Assembly (NCBI GenBank): GCA_963070105.1
Contig: OY718803.1
Coordinates: 9,033,823-9,097,822, forward strand
Source of the DNA: Litomosoides sigmodontis
Taxonomy: Eukaryota > Nematoda > Chromadorea > Rhabditida > Onchocercidae
Length of the DNA: 64,000 nt
Reading direction: 5' to 3'
The stretch's first letter is position 1; every line of letters begins with the position of its first letter. The translations under genes and the position numbers were made by a program. Shown piece by piece: positions 52,122-64,000 of the stretch. Under the pieces are notes generated by a model. That model searched no databases, was not told the DNA's origin, and saw nothing but the letters and a program-made list of their open reading frames with translations.

Positions 52122-55100
52122 GACCTCACCGCTCGAAGATTGTCGATCGGTGTGGTAGTTCTGACGATAATGACAGTTCCTGCAGTGACAACAACAGGAA
52201 AGGTCATTCCGGCGGTGCGGAATAGTAGTATTATTAGTAATTGCTAATATAATTTCCTACCACTACTACTGCAACAACCTACCACCACCACTAAATTTTT
52301 ACCCAAAAAAAATTTCACTGTGATTAAAGCATTCCCCTCTTCTTTCTGTTTCTCTCTCTCTCTCTCTCTCTCTTTCCCTTTCTCCCTCTGTTTACTTTTC
52401 GTTTGATTGTTAGTTAAGCTAATTAAATTTGTAAAGTTATTTTTTTTTTTGAAATAGTGTTCGCTGCGTGTTGTTAACTGTTATTGCACAATTATAATCA
52501 ATTTTTTGTTTGCTTAAATTGTCAATTGAAATTAAAATTTCTTTTTTAGTTGAAATAAAAATTAAAGAGATGGACTCTCATCTTCCAATTTACAAATCTG
52601 ATATTCTTCTGCTTAAAAATTAATTACGCATTTTTTCTTTAATTTTTTATTTCTATCCTATTATTTTCAGTATTTGTTCGAACAAATCTACTGCTTCCAC
52701 ACTTATTCCGCAAGAATTTGCAAAGCAAATTAAATTTACTAATATTTGAACAGTTCGTAAATTTTATTGGTAAAATTTGTTTGTCTATTCATTCTTTTCC
52801 TAAATTTATTTTATTTTTTGCTTTTACAGATGGCAATTTGCGCTTCGTTAGTCTATCCTATAATTTATCCAACCATCGGATATTGTCTCTTTTCATTTCT
52901 TGCCTATATTCTTGCTCACTTTCGATTTTCTCTTTTAATCGTACCAAAAAAAAAATTATGCCATTAAAAATTTTATTTCAATTTATCGAAGCCCATGAAA
53001 TGAAGAAATTTATCTAAAAATTTTGCCAAAAGAAAAACAGAAAAGAAATTATATTCCCTTTCTTTCTCACTTCAAATTAATTTTTTCATTTTAGATAAAA
53101 TTACAAAAGCCTTAAAGTTTACTTTTGCTTCGTACAGCCACGCGGACACACACACACACACGCGTAGCACGAGGGACATATGTATTGTAATTTTCATTTA
53201 AATTTTCAAATTTTGATTTTTGAAGTGCTTCGATTAGGAAATACCGCAGTTCAAATCGATCACTTTCGACCGTTCATTATTTTGATCACATTGATTGCGT
53301 AAATTATGCGTGTAATTCGATCGACTAAATTAAATTGCTTTAATTTTACATTTTAATAAAAATTGCAAAATATATGTGTTTTGTTAAATGTTTGGAAAAT
53401 TTTGTATTTTTTGCTCATTAAATTTAGACAAATAATTATTTTTTTTAAAAAAAAAAAGCAATCGTCTAATCGAATTACCATCTCTGTGACATATTCATTT
53501 CTAACGGATTTTTGCGTCCATATTTGCATTAAAATTTGTACTAAATTTGAATTAACAAAGAAGAGGCAAAAAGGAAGAAGAAAAAATTAGCGCAAAAATT
53601 GGGATGAATGCGATGAAAATTGTGTTCCGTCAATTATCCAATCGATTTAGTATGAAAGAACTAAATTTTGACGGAAAAAAAATGAAGTGCATTCGTCGTC
53701 ATTTGCATTTTGTTCAGTTAATTTGACGATGTCGTAGTTCCAGCAGATTGATCATTTGACAGTGAGCAGTGGTCGGTTCTATGCAAATTTGAAATTAAAC
53801 ATTCCGAGGAAAGAAAGGGAACATTGACTATTTACATTATGTTATTTACAGTGATGTGGTACAACTATTAACTTACTAATACTACTACTGTTACTGTAGC
53901 TGCTGCTGCTACGTCACCGTAACTGTTACACTGAGGAACTAATACAGTAGGAGCATTTTAGAAATAAAATGTAAACAAGAAAGTCATAAGTGTTAGTGAT
54001 TTGAGCTTTTTTTAGAGCTAAATCACAATTGTTTCGTAGTTTTCTTGGTTGCCACTTCTTTCTAAGACATTTAAAAGTTTGCATTGAACAATGACAAAAC
54101 AAAATTAGACATTTGTAGCAATTTTTAGCAAAATTTCCCGTGCAAAAAAATTTTCCTCAAATAATTTTTTCTTGTTAATTATTTCAATGTGATATTAGCA
54201 ACGGTTAGCAGTTAGCAGCATGTACGTCTGTTTATTTGTTTACTAATAAAATGCACTTATGAGATGTGAAGTGAGGAAGTTGTTTGAAACATTAAAATTG
54301 AAAGAGTGGAAAATAAATGTGAAGCAGCACTCGTCGTAAAGTTCATTTAGCATTTGAAAGAGCTAAGGAATGAGTGATGAAGATGACACGACATCCTCAG
54401 TGATGTTGTAGATGAGTGTTGCTTATCTGCTTGATGTTTCACGGATAAATTAGCTAATGCTTGTAGGGTCATATTGGTTTGAGTAAATGCCCATTTACTA
54501 CTTGTTAGTGTACCAGCTAGCATAATTAGCATAAATTTCCACTGCTAAATTATAGCTCTGATTGGAAATTTAAACTTTTGCCAATCGTTTTTGTTCTTTT
54601 GCAATTTGATGATAATAATACTACATAGATGGCGAGATATGCAATTAATTAATTCATCCATTCACTCACACATAAATTTATAAAATGAATTTGTTTTTTG
54701 GATAGTGTTACAAATGCTGTAAAAGATAGATTATTTAATTAAAGTAAGTATTTGGTTTAATTTAAACAACTCATATTTTATTATTATTACTATTACTACT
54801 ACTTTTACTATCACTATTATTATTATTATTATTTATTATTATTATTATCATTAGTATTAATTATTATTATTATTGTTATTATTATTAATTATTACTAATT
54901 ATCAATCATCGAATGACAGTTGTAGTTTACAAACGCTTTAGATGAATCAGTGATATTGCATTTTCGTTCATTTATTTCATTCAAATAATTCATTATTATT
55001 TCGTCTCATTTATTTTCGTGAAAATTTTTTTTTTTTGTAAAATTATGAAATGAAAGAATCAATTTTATGTAAAAATACGAAATGTATTATCATTGATTTA

Positions 55101-58100
55101 CACTAACTGAGTAACTCATATAAAAGCGTTCACATTCATTTATCAATAGAAATTTGAACAAATTTTTAAATAGCAAATTTTTCTCATTTGAACTTTTTGC
55201 AATTTTCATGCATCAATTTCCAATCTCTTTATGCCATGAATTTCGTCTTTGCCAATCTTTTTAAAAAATCCTAAAATTAATTCATCCTCAAATATCTCAT
55301 TTGTGCAGTGGAGTTCGAAGAAGAAATTTGCCACTTAGATTTTATGCAATTTCTTTTCAAAATGTTTGAAAGGATTTTTTTTTCATCATTTATTACAATT
55401 TATCATTTTATGCTAATCAATATTATCACTTATCATCATTAGAGAGGGAGAACAGAAAGAGAGAGAGAGAGAGAGAGGGAAATGGAGGAGGAGCAGAGAA
55501 AGAAGTAAAAAAATATATTTGGATGAGAAAAAGAAAAAGAATGTGAAAAGAAAGGTCAACAGTGATAACAGTGATAGAGTAGTTTGATCGATTTGAATTA
55601 TTCAGTCATTTTCCACTTATCCGTAAAGCAGACGTATAAATTGAAGCGAACGATCTCGTTCAATTAATTTCCCTCCTTTATTCCCTCTCCGCCTATCAAC
55701 GTTCCCTTACAACTTTGCCATTTCGTTTTATTAACTTCTGTCACACTGAAAATTTGTTGATCCTTTTTTATCCCTTTCTCTCTCTCATCCTCTCTTCCGC
55801 TCTGTTTCTCCTCATAATTTCATTTAACAAACCTTGTTCATTTTATTTTTAGGGCATTTTAAAAGGTTAACATTAACATATCCGAATGGTATTTGATAGT
55901 GGAAGGCTGAAATTCTTAAAATTTTAAAATGATTTTAAAATGGTATAACAAATTTTTGTTTGCAATTGGAAATGCAGTGCTTTTTATTACGTTCAATTAC
56001 TCTCTCATTATTTTATTCCATTTATTCTTCCATGCTAAAATAATTGGCGGATTTTGGAATTAATTAATTAACTGTCCTGGAATATTTGTTTTAAAATATC
56101 TAAATTATATTAGAAAATCTAATTAATAAAGGATTGCATTAAAATATCTAATTAGTCAAGTTTATAATTATCAATTAATGCCTCAAATAAATCAAATTAC
56201 AACGGCGTTAAGTGTTTGCAGTCTTTTCATATATTTATTTCAATAATATCATATAATTAAAATTTATTCTTTCACCTTAAGCATTTATTCCACAATTCTT
56301 AGACAGGTGTTTTTCAGTGAGTTCTTTCTTGACAAAGAGTGGCACAGAGAGAGACAGAGAGAGATGATGATGTTTTTTTTTTTCGTTTTTATTTTAAATT
56401 TATGAGAAATTATTGTTGAAATAATTTGAATTTTATTTTACAAATGTGTTTCGTAATGGTTTAATACAAAGATTTCAAAAAAGTTTGAATTTGATTTTTT
56501 TGTGACTTTTATCCTTGCATTTCTTTTATTATATTTATTAGGAATTTTTAAATTTCATTGTGATTTTTATGTTAGGAAGAAAATTCAATTTAATTCTTCT
56601 CTTTTTCCTTCTCTGCCTCTCTCCCTTTGTTTTTATTTTCTCTCGAAATGGAGGAATTGTTTGCTGTTTCGAGCAAATTTGAAAAATGTTATTTTGTTAT
56701 TTTAAAAAATGTTATTTTAATTTAAATTATTCTTCACTAAATTATGCTTAACGATTCGTTTCCTTTTTTTTTCACGTTTTTATAAAATATTCCATTTCAT
56801 TTTGAATTTTTAATGCTTTCTTTTCCACAATACTATCTTTCCTTTTCAAAAAAATAAAAAATTATGCAAATGCAATAGTTAGGAAGGAAGAAAAAAACAG
56901 AACGGATGGAGAGAGTTGAACTTCAAAAAATTTAAAAACACGAAGCTTTTATCACTTTACTAAAAAGAAAGTTGTAATGAAATTAACGATGAAATAAAAT
57001 TAGTCCATCTTATCCTATTTCATTAACAGATGATTAAATTAGATTGAAATTGAAATTAAAAAAGAAAAAGACGGAAAATAAAAGTTTTAATTTTGCTTGT
57101 TTGTTTGTTTTCCTTTTTTTTGCCTTCCTTTTTTGACTTTAGTTAGTTGCATTTTTTTTTTTTTGTTTAAACTGATCGTTTCTTTTGGTGAAGCAGGCAG
57201 ACACATTGTTTATTAGCTGAACACAAATTCATGCACATTTCAATTCCATTTTCGATTTACGATCGATCAGTAAGTCCGGAAAGCACAGGAAAGCTTTTGA
57301 GCTTTTGCTATTTGTTGAAGCAATGAAAATGATATATGTGCTTATTTATACATATATATTTTTTTTCCGATTTTTTGTTTTTTTTTTCTTTCCATTTGTT
57401 CGATGAAAATGATGGAAACGGAAAAACACCTCAGGGAATTGTTGAAATTCCATTTTTTAATTTTTTTTTTTCATTCGTTTAATTTCCAGTTGCACACATT
57501 TCTTTGTTTTAGCCTCTGTGTTTTTTTTGCTTGCGCTCTCTCTCTCTCATTTCAATCCCATCTATCCTCACCGATATTTTTTTCGAAGTGTTAACATTGG
57601 AATTTAAATTTTCAACAATACTGTTTATGATGATTTATTTTCAACAACAGTTATTAAATTTGGAACACAAGGATTGTGTTGATATGATTGATTCCGAAAG
57701 TTTGATGTTACGTTTATCAGATTAGAATAATCTGTTATCATATCGCAGTATCTGTCATCAATTTATCAAACATCGCAATATTCATTTCTTCACTGATATA
57801 TTTGAAATTTCCACCAATCGAACTCATTTAAATATTTTCAATTACTGTGCAGCTAATTTGCCTTCTTCATTCCTCTTATTGATGGTAAGCTTTTAGTTTC
57901 ATTTACAATTTGCTTCTTACATTCCTAAATTATGAGAGAAATGAATGATAATTAAATTGTTAAATTTTAAAAAGTCAAACTAAATACTGGAAATGAACGA
58001 GCAATGATATATGTTGAAATTTAGTTACGCTAATTTTGGCACTAATCGAAAATATCGATTTTTAACTTTTGTTTAATTTTGAAAAATTATCAAAGTGCGA

Positions 58101-61100
58101 AAAAAATTTGATACAATAAATGCTTAGATCAGTGAGGTTGTTGCATGCAACAACGAATAAATGTTTATTTATCAGTTAGCTTCATCGGACGTCGCTTATC
58201 ATTTCTTCCTTTCCATTTATAATTAATTTTTTCTCTGTTTTAATTTTCATCTCTTTTACTTTTCAAAATCTTTCCCTATGTTTGTTTGTTTTTTTTTTGC
58301 ATAAACAATGACACATCTGAAAAATATGTTAGCTAAAATTGCTAAATGCAGTGAGGCGAAGCCTTATTTATCCTTCTTTCCTCCACATTTGCATGCTGAA
58401 GAAGGACAAAGAAAAAGGGAGAGGAAGAGAGAGAGAGAGAGAGAGGAGAGGAAAGCACTATGAAGTTTCAACTAATCATTATGAAAATTAATTGATGTGA
58501 TAATTAATTTGAATAATTTCACTACTTTATCTTTGTTAAATTTTTATTGCATTAAATTTTACAAATTGAAATAGCTAATTAAAATTTTTACACAATTATA
58601 TTAAATGAGAAAAAAAAAAAGCAAGCAAAGAAGCAAACAATGATCGTTGTTAAATTGTTACTGTCACGATGCTGTTACGGTCACTCAGTTGGAATACAAA
58701 TTAATTCCTTGCTGGTTGATTGATGAAATTTTACAAGTAAATTGGTGGAGTTGTAGGAGAAGCAGTGCTGCAAATGTGGGAAGGTCGACCAATCGACAGT
58801 GTTAACGGTTGGCCGATATTTCAGAATGGCATAGGTGGTAGCAGTGGAGTTTCAATGTCCACATCAATGATAATGAATTTTTGTAGCTCACCGAAATTAT
58901 CCAATAAAGAGAATCACACCAATTCGTTGCAATATCGGCGATATTGCAGTGAGCGCAATAAAGCAATTCGAATATCGGATGAAATGTCCGATCAGGTAAT
59001 TGTTTAATTTAAATTTGAAGGATTTGAGCACCTGTTAGCGTAGATTTATTTGTAAATTAGTGATTATTCAAATTTACACCGCTTTTTTTTTTGCTAGCAA
59101 TTACTGGATGGACGTTGTTGCTCTACAGTCATTGATTTTATGCAAAAAAAAAAGAAAATAGAAATAAATTATCACAAAAAACAATTGTTTTGAATTTTTT
59201 ATTTGAAAATTTTTCTTCCTTACATTATTTTAAATTTAATTGAAACTTAATTCATACATTTTTATTTTAAAGTTAATTGAAAATTTCATTTTATCTCTTT
59301 CAAAGTGTTCACAATTAATGCTGTTGTTGAGCATTTAAAGCTGAAAATTTTTGTAAGATTGAAATCTTCGCTTAATTTATTCGTAGTACAAAGGAAATGT
59401 TCATTTACCAAAAAAAAAACGAACAAAATTGGTAGCTTTTAAATTCACTCCCAAATTTCTGATCAAAGTGAAAGGATTTATTTTTACAACAATCGAAACT
59501 TTCTTAAAACTACGAATTACTTGGGAGATGTTGATGAAAGACGAATTAAGGAATTCATTTCCTCTCTCTCTCTCTCTTCCTCTCTCTCTCTCTTTTCAGG
59601 GTGCAACAACTACCGATTCAAGTTCGAGCGGCGTCAGTTGGCAACTTCTTTCCGTCACTCTTCATCGGGTTAGTTCAATTTTAATTTATGCATAAACTGT
59701 TTACTGCTACTACTGCTGCTACTACTACTACTACAATTACCTCTTATTACCCTTCTTATAGAGTTTCATTTCTATTTCTATGTGTTTTAGTTCAACTTAA
59801 TATGCAAAATTTTCAATCATATCAGAGAGTTTTTTTCATATTTAAATTTAATACATTTCATTTGCAAGTAATATGCAAGTTGAATTATCTATGCTTAGTT
59901 ATTATTTAAAAGTTGATTGAATTGAATTAATTCGAAATTTCAAACAAAGTATTTCATTTTACAATACAGAGATTTGTCATTATTTGCTGTTTTGCATACT
60001 TTACTTTCTCTACAGCAGTAATCAATTAATTTATAATATTTGAATTTACATGATGGACGATAACGAGCACATTTACGTTCACTGGAAAAAGTGTGATTTA
60101 ATTGATCGAAAATTTTTAGGCGGACTGTTCGCAAAGTGAGCAATTGTAAAGCAATTTTTCATTTAAATTCCAGGCTTGCATTCATTTTCAAAAATTTATA
60201 CAGGATAATCGGATTCAGGGATTCAACAGTCTCATTTTCATGATTGTTCACTGCGGAAAATTAACTTTCATCTCTTCCGCTTTTTTCGCTTCCTTTTGAT
60301 TTACCAAATGAGATGGGTTAGGGATTATTTTGCTATTACCAATTGTTGGAAATGAAATGAACGACAAAAATCGATTTAGTGTTAAAGTCTAAAGTCTAAG
60401 CTTGGTGGTATTACTAGTAGTAGTAGTAGTAGGAGCAGTAGTATCAGTGTCTTTTATATTCGAACACAATTTTGGGATGTATAAATGAAGTAGGAATTAG
60501 AGAGGCCTCTGTCTCCTGCCTCTCTCAGTGTAAGCCATCACTCGTTTAAATATTTTTTTTAAAAAAAGAAGGAAATAGCGCTTCATTATTTTATTTTTTA
60601 TTTTTAATAATTTAACTGTTAAAGTGAGCGTTTGTTGCATTGAACTGAATGTTTTTGCAAATAAACACTTCTTCCTTATGATGACATATACATATATATA
60701 ATAATAATAAATGACAATAAGCAATAATAATAATTAATAGCAATAATTGATAATAATAACTATAGTGATAGTAATAATTAAATACTAATGATGATAATAA
60801 TTAATAATAGCAACAATAATTGTAGTATTTCATTTAATTAATATTCACTGCTTGTTTATGTTTGACGGATGGCTTGTATCACTTTATTTGCTAAATTCAT
60901 TAATTAATTGTTGCTTTTGTAATTTTAGTTAAAAAAGATATCACAGAATTTTAATTTATTCAATGGAGAATATTCCAAAAAAATGATTTTTTTTTTATAC
61001 ATTTAGTTTACATTAATTATTTGAGCACTTGTTAATTTATTAATTGAATTAAAAAAGTTTTTTTGTTAAAATTCTCAAATTAGAAAATGTATTTTGATCA

Positions 61101-61958
61101 AATTGATTGAAAAAAGATGAAGAAATATATGTGCAAGATTTTTGTTGTGTTAATTAGCTGTTTAGAATTTCCTAACCTCTCTTTTTCTCTTTCTTACCTC
61201 TGAAATTTCATTTTATTTCTAATTATTTAACATTAAACTATTTTTAAATAATACAAGAAGAGAGTGATTAATGATGGGGAGGGAGAGAGAGAGAGGGAGG
61301 GGAACGATTTGAAATTCCAGTCAGTTTTTCTTCTATTTGAGAATGAATGTGAACAATTGTCGACGAGAGGAAGTGATTTCTGGGCTCGCTAAATTAAACT
61401 TTAAAAGTCAAAGCCTTTTCCTTTCTTTTTTCGTTTTTAAAAGCCGAAGGACATGCTTCCTTGATAGCTTATCATTTCGATAACACTCATCCATCGTGTA
61501 GCTTATCACTACGACAGTACTCATCCGTTATTTTCTTCATTTACTTTTCTCTTCAATTTCAATTTTCTCTCAAGAAAACACTCAAAAATGCGTTGTGTGG
61601 AAAAGCAAGAGCTTTCTCTTTCCTCTAACTAATTGTTGTAAATGATTACGGCAAAAAATAATTTCCAATTTAAAATTACGAATTAATTTTAGCATCGATT
61701 TGCTTACTCGAATGTAATCAGATAAGCATTAATCGATTTATGCTAAATTGTTTGAACTTCAATTTTTTTTTTGTTTTGATGATAATTTTCTAATTCCAAA
61801 AATTTTCATTTTTACTAATTGCGTACTTTTGCACTAATGAAATGATCAAAATGAAGAAGTCTTCTTCTTCCGTTCATTAAAAAACGGCACACATTGCAGA
61901 TGGAACACTGAAATTACATGTCATTTCAGGCTTAAATAACATCAGTCTATCGTAAAGC

Positions 61959-62036
<78 letters not shown>

Positions 62037-62673
62037 AGCGAATATTCCGGATGTTGCTAGTTGAGGTTGAGGAATGTTAAGCGATGAACTTTGAACTACT
62101 CCTCCTTGATATCTCACCACCAAATATCATCATCCCTTACAACTTCCGATCTATAAAACAAGTCAGTACTATTGGAATTTAAGATCAATGAGTTGGTAGT
62201 GATAATATCATTAATTCCATTGCTTATGTAAAATTATGTGAAATTTTTTATATAATTTTTATGTTTATATAAAATTTTTTTCCTCTTTTATTCGAAGTTT
62301 ATTTCCTTTTAACTTTTCGAACGCAAAATTTTCCCATTTAATTTTATTTGTAAACGAAGAAATCATACCACAGTGTGAGTAAAATATTTTAATATAAAAA
62401 AAAATTATGTTTTTTTTTTACGCGATCATCCACCAATTACTTTCAGTATGTTTGTTTCACAGCACGTCTTATTTCACGTCATTCACGTGCTATATAATTG
62501 CTTGAATGAAATTATAATTTAAGCTTATTTAAAATTATATCCTCCCTTCTCATTTATTCCAATTATATAATTATTTTATTTTTTATTTTTCAAACTGTTC
62601 AAAGCAATGTGATACCTTCGCCGTCTTATCTCCGTTTGTCCATTCCGGACAATCTATATTATCCGGTTATTAA
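52122..62673 (+). CDS. Long-intron plus-strand gene, partial model, unknown protein
   Basis: Four candidate exons join in phase: 52122-52202, 58757-58995, 59600-59668, 62605-62673 (TAA 62671-62673). The second is the best supported: TTGTAG acceptor, 79 codons, GTAATT donor, content MWEGRPIDSVNGWPIFQNG then a Ser/Asn-rich stretch and RRYCSERNKAIRISDEMSDQ. The third has a clean TCTCTTTTCAG acceptor and GTTAGT donor and is Ser/Thr-rich (TTTDSSSSGVSWQLLSV). The first is acidic and serine-rich (CGSSDDNDSSCSDNNRK) with a weak GTCATT donor. The last has a weaker acceptor; a second frame across it is also open. No start codon exon was found and the first intron would be 6.5 kb. The product looks disordered, as in regulatory or RNA-binding proteins, but no domain is visible and no name can be given. 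Confidence 0.35.
52671..52749 (+). CDS. Candidate alternative terminal exon
   Basis: Strong acceptor TTATTTTCAG, phase-2 frame of 25 codons ending TGA at 52747-52749 (CSNKSTASTLIPQEFAKQIK). If exon 52122-52202 reads on to a GTAGTA at 52227, the phase fits this exon, so it may be another 3' end of the same gene. Unproven. Confidence 0.22.
52830..52967 (+). CDS. Candidate 45-aa membrane peptide ORF
   Basis: ATG directly abuts a TTGCTTTTACAG acceptor. The 45 codons encode one long hydrophobic segment (YPTIGYCLFSFLAYILAHF) and a short basic end (PKKKLCH). It could be a tiny SL-spliced membrane protein, an exon of a larger gene, or chance in T-rich DNA, which readily encodes Phe/Leu/Ile. Confidence 0.18.
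   Translation: MAICASLVYPIIYPTIGYCLFSFLAYILAHFRFSLLIVPKKKLCH
52968..57650. other. AT-rich, probably intronic or intergenic
   Basis: No firm exon. Contains a short CA tract (53149-53162), imperfect ATT repeats at about 54777-54900, and a (GA)n tract at 55456-55477. An open phase-0 stretch at 53744-53827 after GTTCCAG is noted but weak. Confidence 0.35.
57651..57725 (+). CDS. Candidate terminal exon in the long-intron region
   Basis: Acceptor TTTTCAACAACAG, 24 codons in phase 0 (NLEHKDCVDMIDSESLMLRL) and TAG at 57723-57725. The mixed, acidic composition stands out from the flanking poly-Phe/Leu translations. No partner exon with matching phase was identified. Confidence 0.22.
   Translation, partial: LLNLEHKDCVDMIDSESLMLRLSD
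59669..62604. other. Intron-like AT-rich stretch
   Basis: Contains short ACT (59705-59733) and TAG (60412-60432) triplet tracts, ATA/AAT-rich sequence at 60690-60830 and the CA array at 61958-62035. No coding exon seen. Confidence 0.35.
61958..62035. repeat. (CA)n microsatellite with ACGC variants
   Basis: About 78 bp of CA repeat with three CG interruptions, the same style as the array at 36.2 kb. Confidence 0.97.
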
Positions 62674-62699
62674 GATCGCTAGTTCTTTCCTTTACGACG

Positions 62700-63811
62700 T
62701 ATAACGGTTTGCAGTACACACCCTGAACAATTACCTCATTTTATTCACGTAAAAATGTGACAATTTACGTGAGTTACAGTAGTATTGATCTAATTTCGTA
62801 ATGTAATTAAAGACTTAAATTCATTTCCTGAAATATGTGGGAGACGCTGGTTAGATTGGGTATAATGACAGAAAGGAACAACTGACATCGATCGGAACGG
62901 AGAGATAATGGTGTTCGGTGGGGTGTTCAGGATGTTGTACGTGCTATTTGAAATTGCATAGGAGAAGTAGACTAAGCTAAATTCAGAATTCGACTAGCTA
63001 GTCTCAAGATTTATGTATTTTAATCTTGATCACTTAGAAGCATATCATGAAATCCTGCGTTAATGCATCGCGTGTTTTTTGTTTCATACGATTGCGTGAA
63101 CAGATAAACACACGCAATTGTCGTAGACATACGCGAATAGATTGAGCGTATTTATCAAAAAGTTACGTGAATGGGATTAAGCATATTCCGTTCTATTACT
63201 GTTCAGTATTCTCTTCAAAGAAGTTCACGTGTTTTAGTGATGGAGCTAATCTAGATTTTTACTTCTTCGGATTGAGTTGAAGTATGTATTACGTTGCATA
63301 TTACAATTACGTTGCGTCATTTTTTCACTCTTCTAAAGTGATCGATCATGAGAGCGTATCTTCTCGATCTGTTCTAGAATGAAATTTAATTATTCGCTGA
63401 AATTAGGACATTTTTTCCAGCTGTAGTCTCATATTAACCGATGAACGGTGGAATTGATGTGAAATTCATTAGAAGGACGTTATTCATCGTTTTAAAAAAT
63501 TTTGAAGTTTATTGTAAAGAAGTCAAAATTTAAGCTCACTTGAAATTTCACTTCATTCAAGCATCCTTTCTCACATACTATTATTGTTCATTTACTAATT
63601 TAACGTCTCCTAATAAGTGGGAATTTTTTGAAATGCTCTTCTTCAATCTGTTTAAATTATCATCACTCATCTCATCACAATTACCTTCTTTCAAAACAGA
63701 AATCGAAAAGTCAAATTATAAAGTGACAATAGCGCCACTCGGCGGCATTTTTCTACGGCTGTTTTTCTTCCTGTTCCCTTTGTTACAGCCAACGACATGC
63801 AAATGTGTACG
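62700..63811. other. Less AT-rich stretch near the right edge
   Basis: The minus strand is open without ATG at about 62795-63000 (contains NTPPNTIISPFRSMSVVPF), without good splice sites. CG-containing motifs recur between 63050 and 63240. This could be a promoter region or exons of a gene continuing right; nothing can be fixed. Confidence 0.25.
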
Positions 63812-63857
63812 TACACACACACACACGCACGCACAGACACACACACACACACACAGA
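63812..63857. repeat. (CA)n microsatellite
   Basis: Short CA array with GC and GA interruptions. Adjacent ORFs on both strands cross it and are discounted. Confidence 0.95.
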
Positions 63858-63878
63858 CATGTATATATAGAGCTAGAA

Positions 63879-63986
63879 TAGAACGGAGGAAGCATTTCGG
63901 AAGACATGACGCATCGTTCATTAGCAATCGACGTGCTTATTTTTGCAAGGCGCAAAGAGCACCATCCTATCCTACGGCGCAGCAAG
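63879..63986 (+). CDS. Candidate exon running towards the right edge
   Basis: A strong donor (CAGCAAG before GTACGT) at 63986 closes a GC-richer block. Two plus frames are open: one reads FGRHDASFISNRRAYFCKAQ, another contains an ATG at 63905 (MTHRSLAIDVLIFARRKEHH). The 5' boundary is unclear (AGAATAG is a weak acceptor), so frame and whether this is a first exon cannot be decided. The rest of the gene would lie beyond the window. Confidence 0.28.
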
Positions 63987-64000
63987 GTACGTGGAGAGGG

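Noticed and set aside
54347..54532. Minus-strand ORF of 61 codons with Gln/Ser/His-rich content
   Set aside because: No convincing acceptor, donor or partner exon; composition alone is insufficient.
63540..63985. ORFs of 78-113 codons at the right edge on both strands
   Set aside because: They run through a CA array and T-rich DNA; only the short block ending at the GTACGT donor is retained as a candidate.

Overview
The window looks like nematode nuclear DNA. It is very AT-rich, with long A/T runs and many microsatellites. It carries a gene for a nematode cuticle collagen, and several genes begin a few bases after a strong 3' splice site that has no upstream coding exon, as expected for spliced-leader (SL) trans-splicing. 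The style (about 70% AT by eye, GA/CT and CA tracts) recalls spirurid/filarial worms, but this placement is tentative. All genes are split by introns. I joined exons by hand from GT..AG sites and reading phase, so the CDS coordinates below are genomic spans and the exons are given in the evidence.

Left arm (1-20 kb): mostly intergenic. It holds a previously unmarked six-exon minus-strand gene at 2613-6189 (196 aa, unknown function), some isolated candidate exons, and two giant AAT/ATT trinucleotide arrays: about 2.4 kb at 9.0-11.4 kb, and a head-to-head inverted pair at 15.2-16.5 kb.

Central gene block (20-35 kb): on the minus strand, from right to left, come nuo-6 (complex I subunit NDUFB4), ttc-37 (SKI3, the TPR scaffold of the Ski exosome cofactor), a RAD9-like PCNA-fold sequence directly behind it, and a cuticle collagen. 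nuo-6 and ttc-37 are 411 nt apart and ttc-37 has its own SL-type acceptor, so they may form an operon. A small three-exon plus-strand gene (33050-34529, 76 aa) lies head-to-head with nuo-6. A short secreted-protein candidate lies on the minus strand at 34993-35232.

Right arm (35-64 kb): a complete 12-exon coronin gene (cor-1, 686 aa) lies at 40440-46607 on the plus strand; its first coding exon is only 7 nt. Beyond it are 17 kb of AT-rich sequence with widely spaced plus-strand candidate exons, best read as parts of one or more long-intron genes, plus CA, CT and AT microsatellites.

The recognised genes are housekeeping functions (respiration, mRNA surveillance, probable DNA-damage checkpoint, actin regulation, cuticle) with no evident shared pathway. 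No virus, transposase, tRNA, rRNA, CRISPR or bacterial-type operon was recognised.
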